NCBI RefSeq assembly: GCF_007845675.1
Contig: NZ_VOBR01000002.1
Span: 1 to 64,000 of the forward strand
Direction: 5' to 3'
DNA: 64,000 nt
From: Lentzea tibetensis
Lineage (GTDB): Bacteria > Actinomycetota > Actinomycetes > Mycobacteriales > Pseudonocardiaceae
The position numbers and the translations under genes are program-made. Below, in pieces: positions 41,324-49,290 of this stretch (the stretch's first letter is position 1; each line of letters starts with the position of its first letter). The notes below the pieces were generated by a model. The model saw nothing but the letters and a program-made list of their open reading frames with translations, was not told where the DNA came from and did no database searches.

Positions 41324-43192
41324 GTGTTGGAACTGTTGCGGCGCAATCATTTCCTCCTGGCCAGGCGACTGACCTTCGTGGCCGCGGCGACGTGCGCCGT
41401 GGTGCTGGTCGTGTCCGTGCTGTCGAGCGGCGCCGCACACCACGGGCCGTTGCCTCCAGCGGCGATGAGACACGCGCCCGCGTTGCCGCGGACCGTGGTC
41501 GCACGCGACGCGCACTCGATCACCCTGGACGTGCACCGGATCCAGGTCGTGTCCGCGCTCGTCCACCGGTCGCGCGGCGCGATCGGTGGCTACGAGATCC
41601 GGTTGAGCGCGGACGGCCGGACCTGGGGTGAGCCGGTCGCGTCCGGCTCCCAGGCCGACACCCCGCGGACGCTGAGCTTCTCCCCGCGAGCCGCCAGGTT
41701 CGTGCGGCTCGTGGCCACCTCCGGGGACCTCCCGGACACGGAGTTCGACGTGCTCGGTGGTGGCCCGGTCGCGGCGGTGAACCCGGCCGTCGCCGGATCG
41801 TGGGGAAAGGTCATCGGCTTCCCGCTCGTGCCCGTCGCGTCGGTCACCTTGCCGGGCAACCGGTTGCTGGCCTGGTCGGCGTATCTGCCCGGCGACCACG
41901 GTGACGAGCAGGGGTACACCGAGACGGCCGTGCTCGACCTGACCACCGGTGCGGTGAGCAGCAGGAAGGTGGTCGAGACCGGGCACGACATGTTCTGCCC
42001 CGGCACCGCGATGCTCGGCGACGGCAGGCTGATGGTGACCGGCGGCAGCAACAGCGCGAAGACCAGCATCTACACCCCGGCCACGAACACCTGGCAGCCG
42101 GGACCGGACCTGCGGATCCCACGTGGCTACCAGGGCATGACGCCGCTCGCGACGGGCGGCGCGTTCGTGCTGGGCGGATCGTGGAGCGGTGCGGTCGGAG
42201 GCAAGCAGGGCGAGGTGTGGTCGCCGAACGGTGGCTGGCGCGTGCTGCCGGGCGTGCCGGTGGAGCCGACGCTGACCGACGACCCCGGCGGCGTGTGGCG
42301 TTCGGACAACCACGGCTGGTACCTCGCGGTGGCCGGCGGCCGGGTGTTCCACGCGGGGCCGAGCCGGAAGATGCACTGGATCAGCACCGATGGCGACGGA
42401 TCCGTCACCGACGCGGGCACCCGCGGCGAGGACGCGATGAACGGCAACGCGGTCCTCTACGACGTGGGCAAGATCCTCACCGTCGGCGGTGCGACCGCGT
42501 ACGAGGAGGTGTCCGCCAGCAAACGGGCGTACACCGTGGACGTCAAGGGCGCCAAGCCGGTCACCAAGCGCGTCGGGGACATGGCGAACGCCAGGGCGTT
42601 CGCGAACAGCGTGGTGCTGCCCGACGGCAAGGTGCTCGTGGTCGGCGGCCAGTCGTTCGCGGTGCCGTTCAGCGACGAGAAGTCCGTCCTGGTCCCCGAG
42701 CTGTGGGATCCGGCGAACGGGAAGTTCACCCCGATGGCGCCGATGGCCGTGCCGCGCAACTACCACAGCGTCGCCAACCTGTTGCCGGACGGACGGGTGT
42801 TCTCCGGTGGCGGTGGGTTGTGCGGCGAGTGCGCGACCAATCACTTCGACGGTCAGATCTTCAGCCCGCCCTACCTGCTGAAGGCCGACGGCACGCCGCG
42901 GGCCCGGCCCGTCATCGTGTCCGCGCCACCCGCGACCGCTCCCGGAGCCAAGATCACCGTGCGGACCGAGAAGGCGGTGAAGGCGTTCTCATTGGTCCGC
43001 ACCGGCGCTTCCACCCATTCTGTGAACAACGACCAGCGCCGGGTTCCCCTGCCCATCACGTCGACCAGCGGCACGACGTACACGCTCACCGTGCCCGCTG
43101 ACCGCGGTGTGGCGCTGCCCGGCACCTACCTGTTGTTCGCGCTCGACTCGGCCGGCACACCCGGCGTGGCCTCGACCATTCAGATCGGATAG
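41324..43192 (+). CDS. Galactose-oxidase-like copper radical oxidase, membrane-anchored or secreted
   Basis: 622 residues. N-terminal hydrophobic segment (about 14-36), a discoidin-like region with GGYEIRLSADGRTW, then a Kelch propeller and a C-terminal DUF1929 domain. All galactose oxidase active-site positions can be matched: Cys of HDMFCPG (Cys228), Tyr of PRGYQ (Tyr272), Trp of GGSWSG (Trp290), Tyr-His of RNYHS (Tyr495/His496) and His of STHSVNNDQRR (His581). A Tyr-Cys cofactor and Cu(II) are therefore expected. It oxidises primary alcohols or aldehydes to give H2O2. GTG 41324 follows GAGG. Confidence 0.88.
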   Translation: MLELLRRNHFLLARRLTFVAAATCAVVLVVSVLSSGAAHHGPLPPAAMRHAPALPRTVVARDAHSITLDVHRIQVVSALVHRSRGAIGGYEIRLSADGRTWGEPVASGSQADTPRTLSFSPRAARFVRLVATSGDLPDTEFDVLGGGPVAAVNPAVAGSWGKVIGFPLVPVASVTLPGNRLLAWSAYLPGDHGDEQGYTETAVLDLTTGAVSSRKVVETGHDMFCPGTAMLGDGRLMVTGGSNSAKTSIYTPATNTWQPGPDLRIPRGYQGMTPLATGGAFVLGGSWSGAVGGKQGEVWSPNGGWRVLPGVPVEPTLTDDPGGVWRSDNHGWYLAVAGGRVFHAGPSRKMHWISTDGDGSVTDAGTRGEDAMNGNAVLYDVGKILTVGGATAYEEVSASKRAYTVDVKGAKPVTKRVGDMANARAFANSVVLPDGKVLVVGGQSFAVPFSDEKSVLVPELWDPANGKFTPMAPMAVPRNYHSVANLLPDGRVFSGGGGLCGECATNHFDGQIFSPPYLLKADGTPRARPVIVSAPPATAPGAKITVRTEKAVKAFSLVRTGASTHSVNNDQRRVPLPITSTSGTTYTLTVPADRGVALPGTYLLFALDSAGTPGVASTIQIG

Positions 43193-43225
43193 CGGGTGAC
43201 CGCTGTCGGACCGTCCACAGTCGAA

Positions 43226-44014
43226 TCAGCCTTCGTCGGCTCGGGTCAGGCGCCCGATGACGGTGGTGGCCATCTCGCTGACCCGGTAGAGGTTCGTGGT
43301 GATCTGCACGTCCTGCGACATCGGGGCGTGGTCGTGCTCGGCCAGTTCGCGCAGGACGGGTAGCGCGCCGGCCTCGCCCAGGTCGCCGAGCGCGTTGGCG
43401 GCCAGGCAGCGCACGTCCGGGTCCTGGTCCCGCAGGCACTCCAGCAGCGCCGCGGTCACCTCCGTGCCGCCGAGATGTCCCAGCACGTAGGCGGCGTCGG
43501 CGCGCACGCCGGGGTCCTGGTGGTGCAGCGCGTCGAGCATCGGCGTCACGGCGGTGGCGGGCCGCAGTGCGGCGAGCGCACCCGCGATCGAGTACCTGGC
43601 GTGCCAGTCCGCCGTGGTGAACCGCGCGACGAGCCCGTCGGCCGCGGAGACGTCGCCGATCGCGGCCAGGGCGTCGGCCGACGAGCCTTGTACGAGTTCG
43701 TCCTCGTCGTCCAGTGCGGCCAGGAGATCCGGCACGGCCTCACGAACCTTCAACGCGCCCAACGCGTCGGCGAGCGCGTGCCGGATCTCCCCGGTTCGCC
43801 TGCGGAACGCGGCGAGCAGCGGATCGGCCGCGCGCGGGTCGCCGAACTCGGCGAGTGCGCCGGCGACGGAGAAGACCACGGCCTCGTTGTCGTCGGTGAG
43901 CAGGCGGGCCAGGTCGGGGACCGCCGCGGGGTCGCCGATCGCCGCCAGCTCACGCACGGCTCGCAGACGAACCTCGGCGGCCGGGTCTTGTAGTTCGCGC
44001 ACGACGGTGACCAT
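43226..44014 (-). CDS. HEAT-repeat protein
   Basis: 262 residues built almost wholly of PBS-lyase/HEAT repeats of about 31 residues: VRLRAVRELAAIGDPAAVPDL, VVFSVAGALAEFGDPRAADPL, IRHALADALGALKVREAVPDL, VQGSSADALAAIGDVSAADGL, VRADAAYVLGHLGG. No catalytic residues were seen, so it is probably an interaction scaffold. It converges on the copper oxidase gene with 33 bp between stops. Confidence 0.85.
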   Translation of the reverse strand: MVTVVRELQDPAAEVRLRAVRELAAIGDPAAVPDLARLLTDDNEAVVFSVAGALAEFGDPRAADPLLAAFRRRTGEIRHALADALGALKVREAVPDLLAALDDEDELVQGSSADALAAIGDVSAADGLVARFTTADWHARYSIAGALAALRPATAVTPMLDALHHQDPGVRADAAYVLGHLGGTEVTAALLECLRDQDPDVRCLAANALGDLGEAGALPVLRELAEHDHAPMSQDVQITTNLYRVSEMATTVIGRLTRADEG

Positions 44015-44347
44015 AGGCCCCGGTCACCACATCGCCGCCACATGCGAGGTGTGTTGCACCGCTTGGGTTTCAGTTGCGCTGGGAACCTCGGTCGCCGGTT
44101 GACGAACACGACGGTCGGTCCGCGACGCGGCTAAAGGACCAGACCCATGACTGCTGTCTGCGTTGAACGCGGTGGCCACACCGGGTAGCCGGATGGTCCC
44201 GACGGAGTCACTTCGCCCGATACCCGCTTTTTCGAGTTACAAACCGCCCGCTGCAACGACCTCCTTGATGGCGTGGCGGATTCGTTCCGCGATCAGCCGA
44301 TCGCTGTCCGTGCGCCTCGCAAGGGTTGTCGGATGAGAGGGGCGTTT
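44015..44347. other. Non-coding gap of about 330 bp before the subtilisin gene
   Basis: Divergent region between the HEAT protein and the S8 peptidase. No gene or convincing -35/-10 pair was recognised. The last 15 bp include an alternative ATG (44333) for the peptidase. Confidence 0.55.
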
Positions 44348-46282
44348 GTGAAAACCTCGGGCAGACGCGCCACACGGCGCGCGCTTGTAGGGATCTTGGT
44401 GGCCGCCGCGACCGGACTGTCCGGTGTGGCGACGGCTTCGGCGGCCGACAAGGCTGTCATCGCGGCGCCTGCCGGCCAGGCGATCGCGGATCAGTACGTG
44501 GTCGTGCTCAAGAACGGTGCGGCGGCGCTCAACGCCACCGCCAGCGCGAACGCGCTGGCGCGCCAGTACGGCGGGAAGGTGACCGCTACGTGGCAGCACG
44601 CCTTGCAGGGGTTCGCGATCCACGCGAACGCGGCGAACGCCAAGGCGTTGGCCCGTGACTCCCGAGTGTCGGGGGTCTACCAGGACGCCAAGGTGCAGGC
44701 GGACGCCGTTCAGGTGAACCCGCCGTCCTGGGGGCTGGACCGGATCGACCAGCGCAGCCGGCCGCTCGACCAGCGCTACAACTACACGCCGACCGGATCC
44801 GGCGTGCACGCGTACGTGATCGACACCGGCATCCGCGTGACCCACACGACGTTCGGCGGGCGCGCGAGCTGGGGCACCAACACGACAGGGGACGGCATCA
44901 ACACCGACTGCCACGGCCACGGCACGCACGTGGCGGGCACGATCGGTGGCCAGGAGTACGGCGTGGCGAAGGCGACGCAGCTGGTTGCCGTCAAGGTGCT
45001 GAACTGCTCCGGCAGCGGCAGCTTCGCCGGTGTGATCAGCGGAGTCGACTGGGTGACCGCGAACGCGATCAGGCCGGCGGTGGCGAACATGAGCCTGGGC
45101 GGCGGCGCGTTCGACCCGTTGGACACCGCGGTCCGGAACTCGATCGCGTCGCGGGTCACCTACGCGCTGGCGTCCGCGAACTCCAACGCCGACGCGTGCG
45201 GGTTCTCGCCGGCCAGGGTCGCGGAAGCGCTGACGGTGAACGCGACGGACATCAACGACGTCAGGGCGCCGTTCTCCAACTTCGGCACCTGCACGGACTT
45301 GTTCGCACCCGGCGTGGGCATCGTCTCGTCGTGGAACGCGAGCGACACGGCCACCAGCACGCTCAGCGGCACCTCGATGGCCGCTCCGCACGTGGCCGGG
45401 GTGGCCGCGCTGTACCTGCAGCGGCATCCAGCCGCTCCGGCCCAGCGCGTGAACGACGCCATCGTCCGCAACGCCACAGCCGGTGTGGTCGCCAATCCCG
45501 GGCCGGGCTCGCCGAACCGGTTGCTCTACTCGCTGTTCACCCGGTGGGGTCCGGAAGGTGACTACAACGGCGACCTGACCACCGACTTGACGGTGTGGCG
45601 GCCGTGGGAAGGCAACTGGTACGTGCGCGGCATCAGCACCACGCAGTGGGGCGTCGGCGGTGACATCCCGGTTCCGGGTGACTACAACGGTGACGGTGTC
45701 ACGGATTTGGCTGTGTGGCGGCCTTCTGAGGGCAACTGGTATGTCCGTGGGATCAGCACCACGCAGTGGGGTGTCGCGGGCGATGTTCCGGTCCCTGGTG
45801 ACTACAACGGCGATGGCGTCACGGATTTGGCTGTGTGGCGGCCTTCTGAGGGCAACTGGTATGTCCGCGGGATCAGCACTACCCAGTGGGGTGTCGCGGG
45901 CGATGTTCCGGTCCCTGGTGACTACAACGGTGACGGTGTCACGGATTTGGCTGTGTGGCGGCCTTCTGAGGGCAACTGGTACGTCCGCGGGATCAGCACC
46001 ACGCAGTGGGGCGTCGGCGGTGACATCCCGGTTCCCGGTGACTACAACGGCGACGGGGCCACCGACCTGACGGTGTGGCGGCCTTCCGAGGGCAACTGGT
46101 ACGTGCGTGGCATCAGCACCACCCAGTGGGGTGTCGCAGGTGACGTCCCGGTCCCCGGTGACTTCAACGGCGACGGCGTCACGGACCTCGCCGTGTGGCG
46201 GCCGTGGGAAGGCAACTGGTACGTACGGGGTCAGTTCACCATCCAGTGGGGCATCGGAGGTGACATCCCGCTCGCCTCGTAG
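44348..46282 (+). CDS. Secreted subtilisin-like serine peptidase (S8) with C-terminal FG-GAP/VCBS-like repeats
   Basis: 644 residues. Signal peptide ALVGILVAAATGLSGVATASA, inhibitor-I9 propeptide to about 125 (DQYVVVLKNGAAALN), then a proteinase-K-type domain. The catalytic Asp is in VIDTGIRVTH, His in CHGHGTHVAGT, Ser in LSGTSMAAPHVAG. From about 404 six 40-residue repeats follow, each with a GDYNGDG calcium-type loop and WRPSEGNWYVRG. GTG 44348 has AGGGG 7 nt upstream; ATG 44333 is also possible. The repeats probably bind cell-wall glycans or other surfaces. A strong terminator hairpin follows. Confidence 0.92.
   Translation: MKTSGRRATRRALVGILVAAATGLSGVATASAADKAVIAAPAGQAIADQYVVVLKNGAAALNATASANALARQYGGKVTATWQHALQGFAIHANAANAKALARDSRVSGVYQDAKVQADAVQVNPPSWGLDRIDQRSRPLDQRYNYTPTGSGVHAYVIDTGIRVTHTTFGGRASWGTNTTGDGINTDCHGHGTHVAGTIGGQEYGVAKATQLVAVKVLNCSGSGSFAGVISGVDWVTANAIRPAVANMSLGGGAFDPLDTAVRNSIASRVTYALASANSNADACGFSPARVAEALTVNATDINDVRAPFSNFGTCTDLFAPGVGIVSSWNASDTATSTLSGTSMAAPHVAGVAALYLQRHPAAPAQRVNDAIVRNATAGVVANPGPGSPNRLLYSLFTRWGPEGDYNGDLTTDLTVWRPWEGNWYVRGISTTQWGVGGDIPVPGDYNGDGVTDLAVWRPSEGNWYVRGISTTQWGVAGDVPVPGDYNGDGVTDLAVWRPSEGNWYVRGISTTQWGVAGDVPVPGDYNGDGVTDLAVWRPSEGNWYVRGISTTQWGVGGDIPVPGDYNGDGATDLTVWRPSEGNWYVRGISTTQWGVAGDVPVPGDFNGDGVTDLAVWRPWEGNWYVRGQFTIQWGIGGDIPLAS
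45557..46276 (+). repeat. Six tandem 120-bp repeats in the S8 peptidase gene
   Basis: Units begin at 45557, 45677, 45797, 45917, 46037 and 46157. The consensus protein is GDYNGDGVTDLAVWRPSEG followed by NWYVRGISTTQWGVAGDVPV and P. Units 2 and 3 encode identical proteins and differ at about six positions, all synonymous. Units 2-4 use T-ending codons (GTT, CCT, TCT) unlike the flanking GC-rich units. Confidence 0.95.
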
Positions 46283-46301
46283 ACCGATCTGATTGCTCGA
46301 A

Positions 46302-46338
46302 AGTGGCTCTTGCCGGCCTTCCTGCGGCAAGAGCCGCT
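46302..46338 (+). terminator. Hairpin terminator after the S8 peptidase
   Basis: GGCTCTTGCCG (46305-46315) pairs exactly with CGGCAAGAGCC (46325-46335) across a 9-nt loop. Three further pairs (one G-U) extend the stem to 14 bp. It is placed 20 bp after the stop. Confidence 0.8.
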
Positions 46339-46459
46339 CTCAGCTGCGCCGGTTCCGCTCAGCGGGCCGAAGGCTTTCCCTGTTCGGTGTCGAACGACAT
46401 CTGCGACAACGTCACGTGACGGTGAAAACCCAATCGCCACAACACTTTCGGGGAAATCC

Positions 46460-46621
46460 ATGCGCAAAGGAATCGCCATCACGGCCGCTGCCGCAGCGGT
46501 CTTGGCCGGCGAGCACGGCGCCCCGATGCCACCGGCACCGGGGCGCCCCGCGCTGGACCGTGATCAGGTCGTCCGCAGGCCGTCTGGGACGCCAACCTTC
46601 TGGCGGACGGTGGCCGCGTAG
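46460..46621 (+). pseudogene. Orphan signal peptide, probable truncated secreted-protein gene
   Basis: A 53-residue frame beginning MRKGIAITAAAAAVLAG, a convincing signal-peptide start with GGGGAA upstream of the ATG. It then switches to Pro/Arg-rich sequence with no domain and overlaps a hairpin. Probably the 5' stub of a deleted secreted-protein gene. Confidence 0.35.
46517..46547. terminator. Hairpin downstream of the EamA-like transporter gene
   Basis: GGCGCCCCG (46517-46525) and CGGGGCGCC (46539-46547) form a 9-bp GC stem with a smaller TGCC/GGCA stem inside the loop. It lies 17 bp beyond the stop of the minus-strand transporter gene. Confidence 0.6.
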
Positions 46622-47421
46622 TGCGCGACGCCGATCGCTCCGGCGATCGCCAGCACGAACCCCGCGGCCGCGGGGACGGCGTATCCGGCGCGTACTCGGT
46701 CGTCGAGGTAGGTCAGTCCGACGAGGGAAGACAATGCCGTGTTGGTGGTGAACATGATCGCGGTGACCGTGGTCGGTCCGCCGTTCTGCAGTGCCATCGC
46801 GAACAACACCGCCGCGGCGAGTCCGTTGAGGATGATCGCCCAGACCGATGGTTCCAGGACGAGCCGCCATGCCGCGTCGGGGAGGGTGAGTGTCCGCGCT
46901 GAGATGCCGACGACGCAGTAGCCGAGACCGGAGCCGAACGCCAACAACGGTGCTGCCCGAACGTGGTTGCGGCGCCTGGAGTAGACGGCGATGGCCGCCA
47001 CCGGGACCACGATGCCCACGAGGATCCAGCGCCACTCCGGTGGCAGGGTTCGTGCCGGGCTCGGGTCGGCGGAGACGCCCAGCAGAACGAGGCCGGCCGC
47101 GCCGACACCCAGCGCGCCCCATCCCGCCGCGGCCAGGCGGGTGCCCATGAAGACCGAGATCGTGGCGGTCACCCCGATGCTGAACGCGAGCAGCGACTGG
47201 ACCAGGAACAGCGGCAGCCGGTGCAGGGCCGCGGCCGCGAAGACGAATCCCAGCACGTCCACGCCGAGCCCGAGGAAGTAGATCCACTGGCGCCGGAGGG
47301 CCATCAGGTCGACGGACGTGCCGCCGTAGACGCCGGCACGTCGGACGCCCATGGATTCCAGGATCGAGCCACTGCCTGACGCCAGCGTCGCCAGCACAGC
47401 GAAGACGTATCCCAGAATCAT
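46564..47421 (-). CDS. EamA/DMT-like multi-pass transporter
   Basis: 285 residues, about nine to ten hydrophobic helices starting MILGYVFAVLATLASGSGS. Internal two-half layout with LVQSLLAFSIGVTATISVFMG and TAIMFTTNTALSSLVGLTYL, as in DMT-superfamily proteins. The substrate is unknown; many relatives export small metabolites. ATG 47421 is preferred over upstream in-frame starts because it begins the first helix. Confidence 0.75.
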   Translation of the reverse strand: MILGYVFAVLATLASGSGSILESMGVRRAGVYGGTSVDLMALRRQWIYFLGLGVDVLGFVFAAAALHRLPLFLVQSLLAFSIGVTATISVFMGTRLAAAGWGALGVGAAGLVLLGVSADPSPARTLPPEWRWILVGIVVPVAAIAVYSRRRNHVRAAPLLAFGSGLGYCVVGISARTLTLPDAAWRLVLEPSVWAIILNGLAAAVLFAMALQNGGPTTVTAIMFTTNTALSSLVGLTYLDDRVRAGYAVPAAAGFVLAIAGAIGVAHYAATVRQKVGVPDGLRTT

Positions 47422-47900
47422 CCGTCGAGTGTGGCAGCCGGAAGGAGTCCTCGCCCCTATTCCACCCGATCGCATCTGGACGGCGAGCCGCTCCGCCGCG
47501 ATCCGCCAATGCGGCTGAGATTCCGCTGTTGAAACTGGGAGCATTGTGCTGAACGGGTCGCCGGATGACGAACGTCATACCGAGTTGCCCAGCCCGGCCG
47601 TGAAAGTCTCGTGTGGATGGTGATGGCAGTCGCGATCTCGCACGCGGAAAGATCATCGGCGATTGGAGGGCGAATCTGCGGTATCCGGCGGTACTCGTCG
47701 GCGTGGCGCAGTAGTAATGTGATGGTGTTGCCCTGGACCTCGGTAGCGCGAACAGCGAACTGGGGTCCTTTGTGCATCATGCGGATCCCCGGTCGGTTCT
47801 CCAGGAGCAAACGCGTCCGCATCGGCTGATCGTGCGTTGGGCGCCATCGATCATTTCGTGCCCGGCAAGTCAGTCGAAGCACTGGGGAGGATTCACCGGT
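47422..47900. other. Gap of about 480 bp between transporter and serine hydrolase genes
   Basis: Lower in GC than its neighbours. A minus-strand frame at 47457-47822 (121 codons, MRTRLLLENRPGIRMMHKG) could be a small gene upstream of the transporter. It has no recognised family, an in-frame TTA codon and no clear ribosome site. The rest presumably holds the promoter of the serine hydrolase/NRPS side. Confidence 0.4.
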
Positions 47901-49205
47901 ATGCCTGGCGCCGAAACTGCGCACCTCGGGAAAGTATTCGCCGATCTCGTGCGACGACACGGTGTTCCGGCTGCCCAGCTCGCCATCCAGATGGACGGCC
48001 GCGCTGTGGACGTCACGGCCGGTGGCGTCACCCCGGACGCCAAATTCCCGGTGGGGTCGATCACCAAGGCGTTCACGGCGTCGTTGGCGATGCTCCTGGT
48101 CGCCGACGGCGACCTCGATGTGGACGACTGGATCGGTGCGTACCTCCCCGAACTGGGAACCGAATCGGACAGTCTCGGCGGCCGGCTGACTCTGCGCCAG
48201 ATTCTCAGCCACACCAGCGGGTTGCCGTCGAGTTCGGATGAGCGGTCCGACGTGGTCTCCTCGCCGCGCGAGTACCTGCGCGACTGCCGTCAGCTCACTC
48301 TCGTCCAGCCTCCCGGTTCGGGGTTCACCTATTCCAACGTGGGGTATGTGTTCATCGGCCGCATCGTCGAAGAGATCACCGGGATGAGCTGGCGGGACGC
48401 GATCGAGGCGCTCCTGCTCAAGCCGCTCGGCATCGTGCCGTCGTTCATCGTGCCGCCGGACCCGCGCAATCCGCTCGATTCCTTTGTTTCCGGGCACGCT
48501 GTGAACGAAACGACCGGCAGGGCACTCGCAGTCGCCCAGACAATGCGAGCGGTCGAAGCGCCCTGTGGCGCGCTCGCGTTGAGCGCCAAGGACCTGGTCA
48601 CGTTCGGGCGCGCGCATCTGACCGGTTCCGCGCCACTGGACCCGCGTGCGTTCCAGGACATGCGGCGTCCTGTCTCCGGCTCCGAACCGTTCGGGCTCGC
48701 CGACGGCTGGGGGCTGGGCTTGGCGGTCTTCCGGGGTGCTGATGCCGACTGGGCCGGTCACGACGGCAACGCCGACGGCACGTCGTGCCGTCTCCGGATC
48801 GATCCGGCGCACGACCGCGTGGTCGCGCTCACCACGAATGCGAACACCGGCTCGGCGTTGTGGGACGAGTTGGTCGATGAGTTGCGGGCCGTGGACATTC
48901 CAGTGGGTGACTACGCCGCGCCCGAACTGGGCGCGCGGATCCCGGTTCCCGGCACCCTGTTCGGCAGTTACTCGAACGGTGACATGGAGTACGTGGTGGA
49001 CGGGCCGGACGGTGCCACGGCCACCCTCGTGGTCAACGGAGAGAGGTACCAGGAGTTGATGCTGCACGAAGGCTGGCTCTTCTCCGTCCGGGAGCCCGCC
49101 TCCGGCCGCCGGATCCTCGGTGGTCGTTTCCTGGGGGATTCGTCGACGGGACAGGCGAGTGGGATCCAGTCCGGCGGTCGTGTCGCCGGTCGTGGGAATC
49201 CCTGA
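47901..49205 (+). CDS. Class C beta-lactamase/PBP-fold serine hydrolase, candidate PBP-type thioesterase
   Basis: 434 residues without an obvious signal peptide. Active-site motifs: SITK (S53, K56), YSN (Y144, N146) and HDG (H287-G289). A C-terminal 90-residue beta-rich extension follows. No signal peptide plus a position 85 bp upstream of a multimodular NRPS suggests a cytoplasmic peptide-release enzyme like SurE, a PBP-type thioesterase that cyclises peptides off the last carrier protein. Motif spacing is close to that of SurE as I recall it. Alternatives are a D-aminopeptidase or an esterase. ATG 47901 has GGGGAGG upstream with a long spacer. Confidence 0.75.
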   Translation: MPGAETAHLGKVFADLVRRHGVPAAQLAIQMDGRAVDVTAGGVTPDAKFPVGSITKAFTASLAMLLVADGDLDVDDWIGAYLPELGTESDSLGGRLTLRQILSHTSGLPSSSDERSDVVSSPREYLRDCRQLTLVQPPGSGFTYSNVGYVFIGRIVEEITGMSWRDAIEALLLKPLGIVPSFIVPPDPRNPLDSFVSGHAVNETTGRALAVAQTMRAVEAPCGALALSAKDLVTFGRAHLTGSAPLDPRAFQDMRRPVSGSEPFGLADGWGLGLAVFRGADADWAGHDGNADGTSCRLRIDPAHDRVVALTTNANTGSALWDELVDELRAVDIPVGDYAAPELGARIPVPGTLFGSYSNGDMEYVVDGPDGATATLVVNGERYQELMLHEGWLFSVREPASGRRILGGRFLGDSSTGQASGIQSGGRVAGRGNP

Positions 49206-49290
49206 CGCATCACATCTTCTGTCCTGTGTTCGCCGGTGTCCTGTGATGGCACTGGTCGCTCGATCGCGCCCGGAAGGTTCGAGATCCACC

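Noticed and set aside
47457-47822. Small minus-strand gene upstream of the EamA-like transporter
   Set aside because: No recognisable family, no ribosome site and rare codons; mentioned only in the gap description.
47901-49205. Antibiotic-resistance beta-lactamase
   Set aside because: No signal peptide, HDG in place of KTG, and a C-terminal extension. These fit the PBP4*/PBP-type thioesterase/esterase group better.
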